NCBI GenBank assembly: GCA_964019165.1
Contig: OZ025272.1
Coordinates: 11,395,031 to 11,459,030 of the forward strand
Reading direction: 5' to 3'
DNA: 64,000 nucleotides
DNA from: Mastigias papua
Taxonomy: Eukaryota; Cnidaria; Scyphozoa; Rhizostomeae; Mastigiidae
Both the position numbers and the translations under genes were made by a program. Positions 11,959-24,500 of this stretch are shown here, piece by piece (within the stretch, counting starts at the first letter, position 1; each line of letters starts with the position of its first letter). The notes beneath the pieces were generated by a model, which saw only the letters and a list, made by a program, of their open reading frames with translations, had not been told where the DNA came from and did no database searches.

Positions 11959-14408
11959 ATGAATCAAGAGAAGTTGGTCCTGGTAAACCTTCTTATGCTC
12001 TTAATCATTGCAAGTATTACCCCTCTAGCCGTTGAGGGCGTTTTTGCTGGCGCTGGAAGGTACGGCTATGGGAAGAAGGAAACGAAGGTTCGTCTAATTA
12101 CAGCCGCATTTGCTTGTAGCCTTACTAAATATAATCGTCTTGACGGGGCCATTATCTCTTTAAAGCTCTCCTAGAGAAGTCTCCTTTTGCTGTCTGTATG
12201 TTCTTTTGCACTGAGCGTTTTCTGCTACAATCTTCTTCAAGCTGAGTTGAAGAAAGCTTGTATTCTGTCTAAAACTATGGACGATGTTTCACTATGAAGT
12301 AATTTAAAGCTGTAACCACAGTTCTTAAGATTCAATTTCATCCTTTGTAATAATTTCGCTGGTTTAAAAGTACCGGGGCCCATTTGTTGCTTAGAAATTA
12401 TCAAACCACCGTCAAATAAAACCCACTGGATAACGATCAAGTGTATAGTTGTCAATTGAATGTCAGTTACTTGGTAGAACTGAAAATTGTCCCAGGGATA
12501 TACAACTTGATGTCTGAGAAAAGACAAGATGTTTGAACTAATTATTGTGTCTTCACTCTGGTGTCCATTGTATATGAGCTCTATTGCAAGTATGAGAGTT
12601 TTCTCTACTGTGAAGCGCCCTATTTGCCCACGATAATTATGTGAGCTGTAAAAATTGTAAAAATTCTAGACTAGCAGAGAAAACATGCAGTTTAAACTGC
12701 TGGCTGTATTAGAGGTTCATCGTTATGTTACTCGCATCACATGCTGCTAGGTTTAAAGGGATGATATTTAAAGTCATTTTTCTAATCAACCCAAATGCCT
12801 ATTCTTCTATGTTTCCCGAAAAATGAAAGATTTACCAAGTACACAACAATCGTTTAGAACATATACTCTTTGGTTTATCTGTAGTTTAGGATCTTGTCAA
12901 TGAAATTCATTTTCCAGCCGAGTTAGATGTTCGCTTTACAGAAAGATAAAACAACAGAATTAAGGCAGAATAAAGATCAAAAAGGAAAGCAAAGATCCTT
13001 GGTCCAATCTCAGTCAGAATATGATACATTTTATTAGTAGCAATTCTTGTCCACTTTGAGTTCTTCATACCATCTTGAGCTCTTCGTATACTCAAACTTG
13101 ATATGATACTTATAAAGCTCTAATGAATTTAGAAAATATCCAAAACACTTCACTTTAAGTCTGTTTTACATACATCACTTGCACATATGTATTTTGCTAT
13201 TCTGTTGATTGTATTGTTTCGCCCAAAAGTAGCAGCCAGAATGACAGTAAAATTTTTGCTCAGACTTCGCTACTATCACCGTCATTCTCTACGCTTTACA
13301 CGGAGCATTGAAAGCAACCAATCTAAGTTAGCCTTTGCTCACATCTTTAAAACTCTTGTCGCAACTGTGATTGATTTCAGGATTCAATCATTCACCTTAG
13401 TATCAAAAGTCTATCCACACATCCATCTAATCGTTCAAATTTTCTTTTATCCTCCTACTACTCACCTAGTCTACTGATTCATTCATTCATTCAGTCATTC
13501 ATTCATTCATTCATTCATTTATTCATGTTATGTACACTCATCCCTTATATAGCGATTAGTCTGCAGAGTCACTACATGCAGTTAGATTAAATGAGCTTTA
13601 AAACCTGTTGCACTAATTTCCTTCTTTCATCCCATTCACTTTCTGGTATTGAACTCTACTTAGCAGCTATTGCATTAGCTTAGCAGCTATACAACTAGCT
13701 CAAATGCCACAATTCTACAGATCAGCTGATTGTTGATTAGAGGAAAGCCATCCCTGAAGAAATACTGAACTTCTGAGTAAATCTTATAAGCCAAACCTAG
13801 CAACCAAAGCTATTCTGATACTTACACAGATATACTAACAGCTTATGCATGCTATAAATTAGCGATATGCTCGATCATAAATTCAACGGATCATCTTCAG
13901 AGTAGTCGTGTGCTATGTTTGTTTTTGAAATATTAATAAGATACCATGCAGATCGAAGGCATTTTCCTATCGTTTATGCTACGTATGTCGTATACAGCTG
14001 CTACGCAGAGGCTTCAGCACCTTTTGGATACGTCGGTACGTACAAGGCGTACTTATTCAAATTTCTTTCATTAACTGTTCTTAACAGTTACCATGTCCGG
14101 ACGAGCTTAATCATTTCGGGACAGATGGAAATGAAAACAAGGTCAAAGATGCTAAGGTAATCTCATTGCAACTGCTACTTTGTCAACTTTTTAAGACTAA
14201 ATTATGTTTATCCTAGCTGCATTCTAATGAGATCATCTGCGAGCGGCTGAAGGACCTCTGCGATGCAATTAAGCTGGAGGCAAGTACTAGCTTAAAAAGA
14301 GGACAAAAGATGAAAAGACGGCTAATGAGAGACTACAAGCGTGCTGCTGATTTGTTGCTGACACTTCGAAGGAGACTTGCGGGATTGCGCGAGAACAATA
14401 TCAAGTAG
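11959..14408 (+). CDS. Small secreted peptide precursor, gene A (C-x6-C family), three exons
   Basis: Not a family I recognise. Exon 1 (11,959-12,087, donor AAG|GTTCGT) encodes 43 residues: a signal peptide (NLLMLLIIASITPLAVEG, cleavage likely near residue 27) followed by VFAGAGRYGYGKKETK. A proposed 69-base exon (14,088-14,156, acceptor CTTAACAG, donor AAG|GTAATC) encodes 23 residues beginning LPCPDELNHFG. The terminal exon (14,217-14,408, acceptor TATCCTAG) encodes 63 residues with ICERLKDLC (C-x6-C) and then a basic, leucine-rich, probably helical stretch (DYKRAADLLLTLRRRL). All junctions are phase 0. The protein is 129 residues, or 106 if the middle exon is skipped; the 60-base last intron is short and hits a stop if retained. 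GYGKK could be an amidation and dibasic processing site, as in neuropeptide precursors. Exon layout, phase and C-x6-C recur at 45,802-49,854. Function unknown; secretion is inferred from the signal peptide. Confidence 0.6.
13478..13527 (+). repeat. (CATT)n microsatellite
   Basis: About twelve ATTC/CATT tetranucleotides with one CAGT and one TTTA interruption, in the large intron of gene A. The same tetranucleotide, on the other strand, forms the long tract at 50,460-52,100. Confidence 0.9.
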
Positions 14409-15069
14409 TTTAATAGCATGAAGGACTTCTGAACCATGACTTCTATCTTGTATCTTCGGTTATTTCTGCAATTCATTCATCAAAGTTTAGAACATTTTCC
14501 TCGAAGTAAAGTAAGTATCACTTGTTAACTCATCGACAGAGCCTTCTCGAACTTGAAATGGCCGTAATACGTTGTTAGGTGGGGGCTGTCCTCTGATTTG
14601 ATTTAAGACTTTCACCAGTCTTTTTCAGATTTCTATGAAGACAATGAAGGGCCGCAGCTATAAAACTGAAATAGAATTATGCCTACCTAACTAAATGGTG
14701 CATGGGTAATAACTAGGTTATAGCTATAATTCTTTGGTTAAATTTAGTATTAATTTATATGAAATTGGTTCTTTCTCTTGTAATATAATGCAGTGCAAAT
14801 GCATTTGAAGTAATCAATTAAGTTGTGACTGTGTCTACGTGTGATAAGAATTGACACTGATCTCTTTTGTCTTGACAACTGTTTTTCACATCTCTTCATT
14901 ACTAATACCTTAAAGTATCTGAACATATTTGTACATTTACAGAGCAGTTCATGCAAACTATCAGATATTATCGCGTCTCCTTGATAACGAAAACCTAACA
15001 GGCTGATGAGGGGGAAAACTTAGATGAAACAATAAAATAAAAACATAGGATCTTTGATAAAGATATTTG
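14409..15069. other. Gene A 3' flank and spacer before the satellite
   Basis: Probably includes the 3' UTR of gene A. No other feature seen; the first diverged satellite monomers begin near 15,070. Confidence 0.4.
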
Positions 15070-15750
15070 ATTCCCGATTAAATAATGGTGAAATTAAGAC
15101 AATTTCGCGAGAACGTAAGCCTGTAACATTTGCATTTTGGAGACAAATAACCAGAAATGAAATTGACCGATTTTGATAACCTGTGAAAATAAACTGATTT
15201 TGGCCAAAAGGTAAGGTTAGAACCTTTGCATGCTGGCGAAAAACAACCAGACTAAAAATTAGCTCATTTTGATTACAGACCAAAAAGCGATGAAAATAAG
15301 CCAAGTTTGGCCAAAGGTGAGGCTATAACCTTTGCATTCTGGTGAACACTGACCCAAATTGAAACTGATCTTGATTGTTAGTAAAAAGTGGTGAAAGACG
15401 GTCACTTATGACTAGAAAATCAGGCTAAAACTTTGACCTTTGGAGAAAATGACAAGAACTGAAATTGACTGATATTTGTTGCAGATTAAAATTTGGTAAT
15501 AATCAGCTAATTTTGGCCTAAAAGTAAGGTACTAAGGTTTGCATTTTGATTAAAAATGACAAGAACGGAACTTGACTGGCTTTGAGTACAGATTAAAAAG
15601 TGGTGAAAATCGGCAGAACTTTGGCAAGAGCGTTAGACTATACCCTTTGCGAGATAAAGAAAAACGACAACACAATATACTGGCTGATGTTGATTGCAAG
15701 GTAAAAAGTGGTGAATACCAGCCAATTCTGACCAAAATCTAAAGCTATAC
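15070..15750 (-). repeat. Diverged 107-bp satellite monomers, inverted orientation (left flank)
   Basis: About six decayed monomers in the opposite orientation to the main array. Recognisable phrases include TTTGGCCAAAAGGTAAGG followed by an ACCTTTGCAT-type remnant of the palindrome, then GAAATTGA and AAAAAGTGGTGAAAA. These read as the reverse complement of the main-array monomer. Divergence is much higher than in the core, and the 14-bp palindrome is mostly broken. Confidence 0.75.
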
Positions 15751-18526
15751 TCAAAATGAATGAATTTTAAATTTGGTCATTTTTGAGCAAAATACCAAGG
15801 CTATAGACTTACTTTTTGGTAGAAAATGGTTCATTTTCATCAATTTTCCCTTTGCAATCAAAATCAATCAATTTCAATTTTGGTCCTTTCGGGACAAAAT
15901 ACCAAGAATGTATCCATACTTTTTGGCCAACAACATCTCATTGGAAGGACTTTCAGATTGTAATCAGTATTAATGAATTTCACTTTTCGTCAAGTTTGAG
16001 CAAAGCACCAAGACTATAGTCATACTTTTTGGCAAACAATATCTAACTTGAAGCACTTTACAATCTTCAATTATACTAAATGACATATCAATTTTAGTCA
16101 CATTTAGCAAAATACCAAGACTATAGCCTAACGTTTTGGACAAATATGCCGCATTTTCATCATTTTTCACTCTACATTCAAAACCAATCAGTCTCAATGT
16201 TGGTCATTTTTCGGCCAAATACCAAGGATATAGCTTTATTCTTAGACAACAATGCCTCATTTTCATCACTTTTCAATCTACAATCCAAATCAATGTATTT
16301 CAATGTTAATCATTTTTGAGCAAATTACCAAGGCCATAGATTTACTTTTTCGGCCAGAACTGGCTCATTTTCATCACTTTTCAATCTGCAATCAACATCA
16401 ATCACTTTCAATTTTGGTCATTTTTGAGCAACATACCAAGGCTATAGCCTTACTTTTTGAGCAAAAATGCCTCATTCTCATCACTTTTCAATCTGCAATC
16501 AAACTCAATCACTGTCAATTCTGGTCATTTTTGAGCAAAATACCAAGGCTTTGGCCTTACTTTTTGGGCAAAAATGTTTCATCAATCAATTTTTAATTTT
16601 GGTCATTTCTGAGCAAAGTACCACGGCTATAAACTTACGTATTGGCCAGAATTGGCTCATTTTCATCACTTTTCATTCTGCAATCCAAATCAATCAGTTT
16701 CAATGTTGGTCGTTTTTGAGCAACTTGCCAAGGCCATAGACTTACTGTGTCGGCCAGAACTGGCTCATTTTCATCACTTTTCAATCTGCAATCACCATCA
16801 ATCACTTTCAATTTTGGTCATTTTTGAGCAGCATACCAAGGCTATAGCCTTACTTTTTGAGCAAAAATGCTTCATGAATCAATTTGTAATTTGGTCACTT
16901 TTGAGCAAAATACCAAGGCTATAGCCTTACGTTTTGGCCAAAATGCCTCAGTCTCATCACATTTAAATCTGCAATCAAAATCAATCAGTTTCAATGTTGG
17001 TCATTTTTGAGCAAATTACCAAGGCTATAGCCTTACTGTTGGGCCAAAAGAGCCTCATTTTCATCACGTATCAATCTGCAATCAAAATCAATCAAGTTCA
17101 ATGTTGGTCATTTCTGAGTAAAATACCAAGGCTATAGCCTTACATTTTGCCACAAAGGCCTCATTTCCATCGCATTTCAATCTGTAATCACCATCACTCA
17201 AGTTCAACGTTGGTCATTTTTGAGCCAAATACCAAAGCTATAGCCTTCCTTTTGGGGCAGAAATGCCTCATTGTCATCACATTTCAATCTATAATCAGAA
17301 TCAATCAACTTCTAATTTGGTCATGTTTAAGCAAAATACCAACAGCTATAGCCTTGGTTTTTTGTCAGAAATGGCTTATTTTCATCACTTTTCAATCTGC
17401 AATCCAAATCAATCACTTTCAATGTTGGTCATTTTTCGGCAAAATACCAAGGCTATAGCTTTACTTTTTGGCCAAAATGCCTCATTTTCATCACTTTTCA
17501 ATCTATAATCAAACTCAATCAATTTCAAAGTTGGTTAAATTTGGGCAAAATACCAAGGCTATAGCCTTTCTTTTTGGGCAGACATGGCTATTTTTCATCA
17601 CTTTTCAATCTATAATCAAACTCAATCAATTTCAAACTTCGTCATGTTTGAGCAAATTACCAAGGCTATAGCCTTACTGTTGGCCAAAAATGGCTCATTT
17701 TCATCACTTGTCAATCTGCAATTCAAATCAATCAGTTTCAACTTTGGTCATTTTTGAGCAAAATACCAAGGCTATAGACTTACTTTTTGGCCAGAAATGG
17801 CTCATTTTCATCACATGTCAATCTATAATCAAAAGCAATCAATTTCAATTTTGGCCATTTTTGAGCAAATTACCAAGGCTATAGCCTTACTGTTGGGCCA
17901 AAGATGACTAATTCTCATCACTTTTCAATCTGCAATCCAAATCAATTAGTTCTAATGTTGGTCCTTTATGAGCAAACCACCAAGGCTATAGCCTAACTTT
18001 TCTGCCAAAAATGCCTTATTTTCATCACTTTTCAATCTGCAATCCAAATCAATTAGTTGTAATGTTGGTCCTTTATGAGCAAACCACCAAGGCTATAGCC
18101 TAACTTTTCTGCCAAAAAAGCCTCATTTTCATCGCATTTCAATCTATAATCAAAATCAATCAATTTCTAATTTGGTCATTATTGAGCAAAGTAACAAGGC
18201 TATAGCCTTACGTTTTGGCCAAAAATGGCTCATTTTCATCACTTGTCAATCTACAATTCAAGTCAATCAGTTTCAATGTTGATCATATTTGAGCAAATTA
18301 CCAAGGCTATAGCCTTACTGTTGGGTCAAAAATGCCTCATTTTCATCGCATTTCAATCTATAATCAAAATTAATCAATTTCTAATTTCGTCATTTTTGAG
18401 CAAAATACCAAGGCTATAGCCTTACTTTTTGGCCAGAACTGGCTCATTTTCATCACATGTCCATCTATAATCAAAATCAATCAATTTCAAATTTCGTCAT
18501 ATTTGGGCAAAATACCAAGGCTATAG

Positions 18527-21500
18527 CCTTACTGTTGGGCCAAAAATGCCTCATTCTCATCACTTGTCAATCTGCAATTCAAATCAATCAGTTTCAACTT
18601 TGGTCATTTTTGAGCAAAATACCAAGGCTATAGACTTACTTTTTGGCCAGAAATGGCTCATTTTCATCACATGTCAATCTATAATCAAAAGCAATCAATT
18701 TCAATTTTGGCCATTTTTGAGCAAATTACCAAGGCTATAGCCTTACTGTTGGGCCAAAGATGACTAATTCTCATCACTTTTCAATCTGCAATCCAAATCA
18801 ATTAGTTCTAATGTTGGTCCTTTATGAGCAAACCACCAAGGCTATAGCCTAACTTTTCTGCCAAAAATGCCTTATTTTCATCACTTTTCAATCTGCAATC
18901 CAAATCAATTAGTTGTAATGTTGGTCCTTTATGAGCAAACCACCAAGGCTATAGCCTAACTTTTCTGCCAAAAAAGCCTCATTTTCATCGCATTTCAATC
19001 TATAATCAAAATCAATCAATTTCTAATTTGGTCATTTTTGAGCAAAATACCAAGGCTATAGCCTTACGTTTTGGCCAGGAATGGCTCATTTTCATCACAT
19101 GTCAATCTTTAATCAAAATCAATCAATTTCAAATTTCGTCATATTTGGGCAAAATACCAAGGCTATAGCCTTACTGTTGGGCCAAAAATGCCTCATTCTC
19201 ATCACTTTTCAATCTGCAGTCCAAATCAATTAGTTGTAATGTTGGTCCTTTATGAGCAAACCACCAAGGCTATAGCCTAACTTTTCTGCCAAAAAGGCCT
19301 CATTTTCATCGCATTTCAATCTATAATCAAAATCAATCAATTTCTAATTTGGTCATTATTGAGCAAAGTAACAAGGCTATAGCCTTACGTTTTGGCCAAA
19401 AATGGCTCATTTTCATCACTTGTCAATCTACAATTCAAATCAATCAGTTTCAATGTTGATCATATTTGAGCAAATTACCAAGGCTATAGCCTTACTTTTG
19501 GGCCAAAAATGCCTCATTCTCATCACTTTTCAATCTGCAATCCAAATCAATTAGTTGTAATGTTGGTCCTTTATGAGCAAACCACCAAGGCTGTAGCCTA
19601 ACTTTTCTGCCAAAAAAGCCTCATTTTCATCGCATTTCAATCTATAATTAAAATCAATCAATTTCTAATTTCGTCATTTTTGAGCAAAATACCAAGGCTA
19701 TAGCCTTACTTTTTGGCCAGAAATGGCTCATTTTCATCACATGTCAATTTATAATCAAAATCAATCAATTTCAAATTTCGTCATATTTGGGCAAAATACC
19801 AAGGCTATAGCCTTACATTTTAGCCGAACATGGCTCATTTTCATCACATATCACTCTATAATCAAAATCGATCAATGTCAACTTTCGTTATATTTGGGCA
19901 AAATACCAAGGCTATAGCCTTACGTTTTGGCCAAAATGCCTCAGTCTCATCACATGTCAATCTATAGTCAAAATCAATCAATTTCAAATTTGGTCATTTC
20001 TGAGCAAAATACCAAGGCTATAGCCTTACGTTTTGGCCAAAATGCCTAATTGTCATCACATTTCAATCTATAATCAAAATCAATCAATAATAATAATAAT
20101 AATAATAGAAAATATTTAAAGTGGGTAATCTACAATAATTAACAATGGTAGTTAATTTTTTACAGTAGGGCCCACTGTAAAATTTCAATGTCCAATTTGG
20201 TCATTTCTGAGCAACATACCAAAGCTATAGCCTTACTTTTCGGGCAGAAATTGCTCATTTTCATCACTTTTCAATCTGCAATCCAAATCAATGCATTTCA
20301 ATTTTGGTCACTTTTGAGCAAATTACCAAGGCTATAGCCTTACTGGTGGTCCACAAATGCCTCATTTTCATCACTGCTCAATGAGCAATCAAAATGAATG
20401 AATTTCAATTTTGGCCATTTTTGAGCAAATTACCAAGGCTATAGCCTTACTGTTGGGCCAAAGATGACTCATTCTCATCACTTTTCAATCTGCAATCCAA
20501 ATCAATTAGTTGTAATGTTGGTCCTTTATGAGCAAACCACCAAGGCTATAGCCTAACTTTTCTGCCAAAAAAGCCTCATTTTCATCGCATTTCAATCTAT
20601 AATCAAAATCAATCAATTTCTAATTTGGTCATTATTGAGCAAAGTAACAAGGCTATAGCCTTACGTTTTGGCCAAAAATGGCTCATTTTCATCACTTGTC
20701 AATCTACAATTCAAATCAATCAGTTTCAATGTTGATCATATTTGAGCAAATTACCAAGGCTATAGCCTTACTGTTGGGCCAAAAATGCCTCATTTTCATC
20801 GCATTTCAATCTATAATCAAAATCAATCAATGTCTAATTTGGTCATTTTTGAGCAAAATACCAAGGCTATAGCCTTACTTTTTGGCCAGAAATGGCTCAT
20901 TTTCATCACATGTCAATCTATAATCGAAAGCAATCAATTTCAATTTTGGCCATTTTTGAGCAAATTACCAAGGCTATAGCCTTACTGTTGGGCCAAAGAT
21001 GACTAATTCTCATCACTTTTCAATCTGCAATCCAAATCAATTAGTTGTAATGTTGGTCCTTTATGAGCAAACCACCAAGGCTATAGCCTAACTTTTCTGC
21101 CAAAAAAGCCTCATTTTCATCGCATTTCAATCTATAATCAAAATCAATCAATTTCTAATTTGGTCATTATTGAGCAAAGTAACAAGGCTATAGCCTTACG
21201 TTTTGGCCAAAAATGGCTCATTTTCATCACTTGTCAATCTACAATTCAAGTCAATCAGTTTCAATGTTGATCATATTTGAGCAAATTACCAAGGCTATAG
21301 CCTTACTGTTGGGTCAAAAATGCCTCATTTTCATCGCATTTCAATCTATAATCAAAATCAATCAATTTCTAATTTCGTCATTTTTGAGCAAAATACCAAG
21401 GCTATAGCCTTACTTTTTGGCCAGAACTGGCTCATTTTCATCACATGTCCATTTATAATCAAAATCAATCAATTTCAAATTTCGTCATATTTGGGCAAAA

Positions 21501-24500
21501 TACCAAGGCTATAGCCTTACTGTTGGGCCAAAAATGCCTCATTCTCATCACTTGTCAATCTGCAATTCAAATCAATCAGTTTCAACTTTGGTCATTTTTG
21601 AGCAAAATACCAAGGCTATAGACTTACTTTTTGGCCAGAAATGGCTCATTGTCATCACATGTCAATCTATAATCAAAAGCAATCAATTTCAATTTTGGCC
21701 ATTTTTGAGCAAATTACCAAGGCTGTAGCCTTACTGTTGGGCCAAAGATGACTAATTCTCATCACTTTTCAATCTGCAATCCAAATCAATTAGTTCTAAT
21801 GTTGGTCCTTTATGAGCAAACCACCAAGGCTATAGCCTAACTTTTCTGCCAAAAAAGCCTCATTTTCATCGCATTTCAATCTATAATCAATATCAATCAA
21901 TTTCTAATTTGGTCATTATTGAGCAAAGTAACAAGGCTATAGCCTTACGTTTTGGCCAAAAATGGCTCATTTTCATCACTTGTCAATCTACAATTCAAGT
22001 CAATCAGTGTCAATGTTGATCATATTTGAGCAAATTACCAAGGCTATAGCCTTACTGTTGGGTCAAAAATGCCTCATTGTCATCGCATTTCAATCTATAA
22101 TCAAAATCAATCAATTTCTAATTTCGTCATTTTTGAGCAAAATACCAAGGCTATAGCCTTACTTTTTGGCCAGAACTGGCTCATTTTCATCACATGTCCA
22201 TCTATAATCAAAATCAATCAATTTCAAATTTCGTCATATTTGGGCAAAATACCAAGGCTATAGCCTTACTGTTGGGCCAAAAATGCCTCATTCTCATCAC
22301 TTGTCAATCTGCAATTCAAATCAATCAGTTTCAACTTTGGTCATTTTTGAGCAAAATACCAAGGCTATAGACTTACTTTTTGGCCAGAAATGGCTCATTT
22401 TCATCACATGTCAATCTATAATCAAAAGCAATCAATTTCAATTTTGGCCATTTTTGAGCAAATTACCAAGGCTATAGCCTTACTGTTGGGCCAAAGATGA
22501 CTAATTCTCATCACTTTTCAATCTGCAATCCAAATCAATTAGTTCTAATGTTGGTCCTTTATGAGCAAACCACCAAGGCTATAGCCTAACTTTTCTGCCA
22601 AAAATGCCTTATTTTCATCACTTTTCAATCTGCAATCCAAATCAATTAGTTGTAATGTTGGTCCTTTATGAGCAAACCACCAAGGCTATAGCCTAACTTT
22701 TCTGCCAAAAAAGCCTCATTTTCATCGCATTTCAATCTATAATCAAAATCAATCAATTTCTAATTTGGTCATTTTTGAGCAAAATACCAAGGCTATAGCC
22801 TTACGTTTTGGCCAGGAATGGCTCATTTTCATCACATGTCAATCTTTAATCAAAATCAATCAATTTCAAATTTCGTCATATTTGGGCAAAATACCAAGGC
22901 TATAGCCTTACTGTTGGGCCAAAAATGCCTCATTCTCATCACTTTTCAATCTGCAGTCCAAATCAATTAGTTGTAATGTTGGTCCTTTATGAGCAAACCA
23001 CCAAGGCTATAGCCTAACTTTTCTGCCAAAAAGGCCTCATTTTCATCGCATTTCAATCTATAATCAAAATCAATCAATTTCTAATTTGGTCATTATTGAG
23101 CAAAGTAACAAGGCTATAGCCTTACGTTTTGGCCAAAAATGGCTCATTTTCATCACTTGTCAATCTACAATTCAAATCAATCAGTTTCAATGTTGATCAT
23201 ATTTGAGCAAATTACCAAGGCTATAGCCTTACTTTTGGGCCAAAAATGCCTCATTCTCATCACTTTTCAATCTGCAATCCAAATCAATTAGTTGTAATGT
23301 TGGTCCTTTATGAGCAAACCACCAAGGCTGTAGCCTAACTTTTCTGCCAAAAAAGCCTCATTTTCATCGCATTTCAATCTATAATTAAAATCAATCAATT
23401 TCTAATTTCGTCATTTTTGAGCAAAATACCAAGGCTATAGCCTTACTTTTTGGCCAGAAATGGCTCATTTTCATCACATGTCAATTTATAATCAAAATCA
23501 ATCAATTTCAAATTTCGTCATATTTGGGCAAAATACCAAGGCTATAGCCTTACATTTTAGCCGAACATGGCTCATTTTCATCACATATCACTCTATAATC
23601 AAAATCGATCAATGTCAACTTTCGTTATATTTGGGCAAAATACCAAGGCTATAGCCTTACGTTTTGGCCAAAATGCCTCAGTCTCATCACATGTCAATCT
23701 ATAGTCAAAATCAATCAATTTCAAATTTGGTCATTTCTGAGCAAAATACCAAGGCTATAGCCTTACGTTTTGGCCAAAATGCCTAATTGTCATCACATTT
23801 CAATCTATAATCAAAATCAATCAATAATAATAATAATAATAATAGAAAATATTTAAAGTGGGTAATCTACAATAATTAACAATGGTAGTTAATTTTTTAC
23901 AGTAGGGCCCACTGTAAAATTTCAATGTCCAATTTGGTCATTTCTGAGCAACATACCAAAGCTATAGCCTTACTTTTCGGGCAGAAATTGCTCATTTTCA
24001 TCACTTTTCAATCTGCAATCCAAATCAATGCATTTCAATTTTGGTCACTTTTGAGCAAATTACCAAGGCTATAGCCTTACTGGTGGTCCACAAATGCCTC
24101 ATTTTCATCACTGCTCAATGAGCAATCAAAATGAATGAATTTCAATTTTGGCCATTTTTGAGCAAATTACCAAGGCTATAGCCTTACTGTTGGGCCAAAG
24201 ATGACTCATTCTCATCACTTTTCAATCTGCAATCCAAATCAATTAGTTGTAATGTTGGTCCTTTATGAGCAAACCACCAAGGCTATAGCCTAACTTTTCT
24301 GCCAAAAAAGCCTCATTTTCATCGCATTTCAATCTATAATCAAAATCAATCAATTTCTAATTTGGTCATTATTGAGCAAAGTAACAAGGCTATAGCCTTA
24401 CGTTTTGGCCAAAAATGGCTCATTTTCATCACTTGTCAATCTACAATTCAAATCAATCAGTTTCAATGTTGATCATATTTGAGCAAATTACCAAGGCTAT

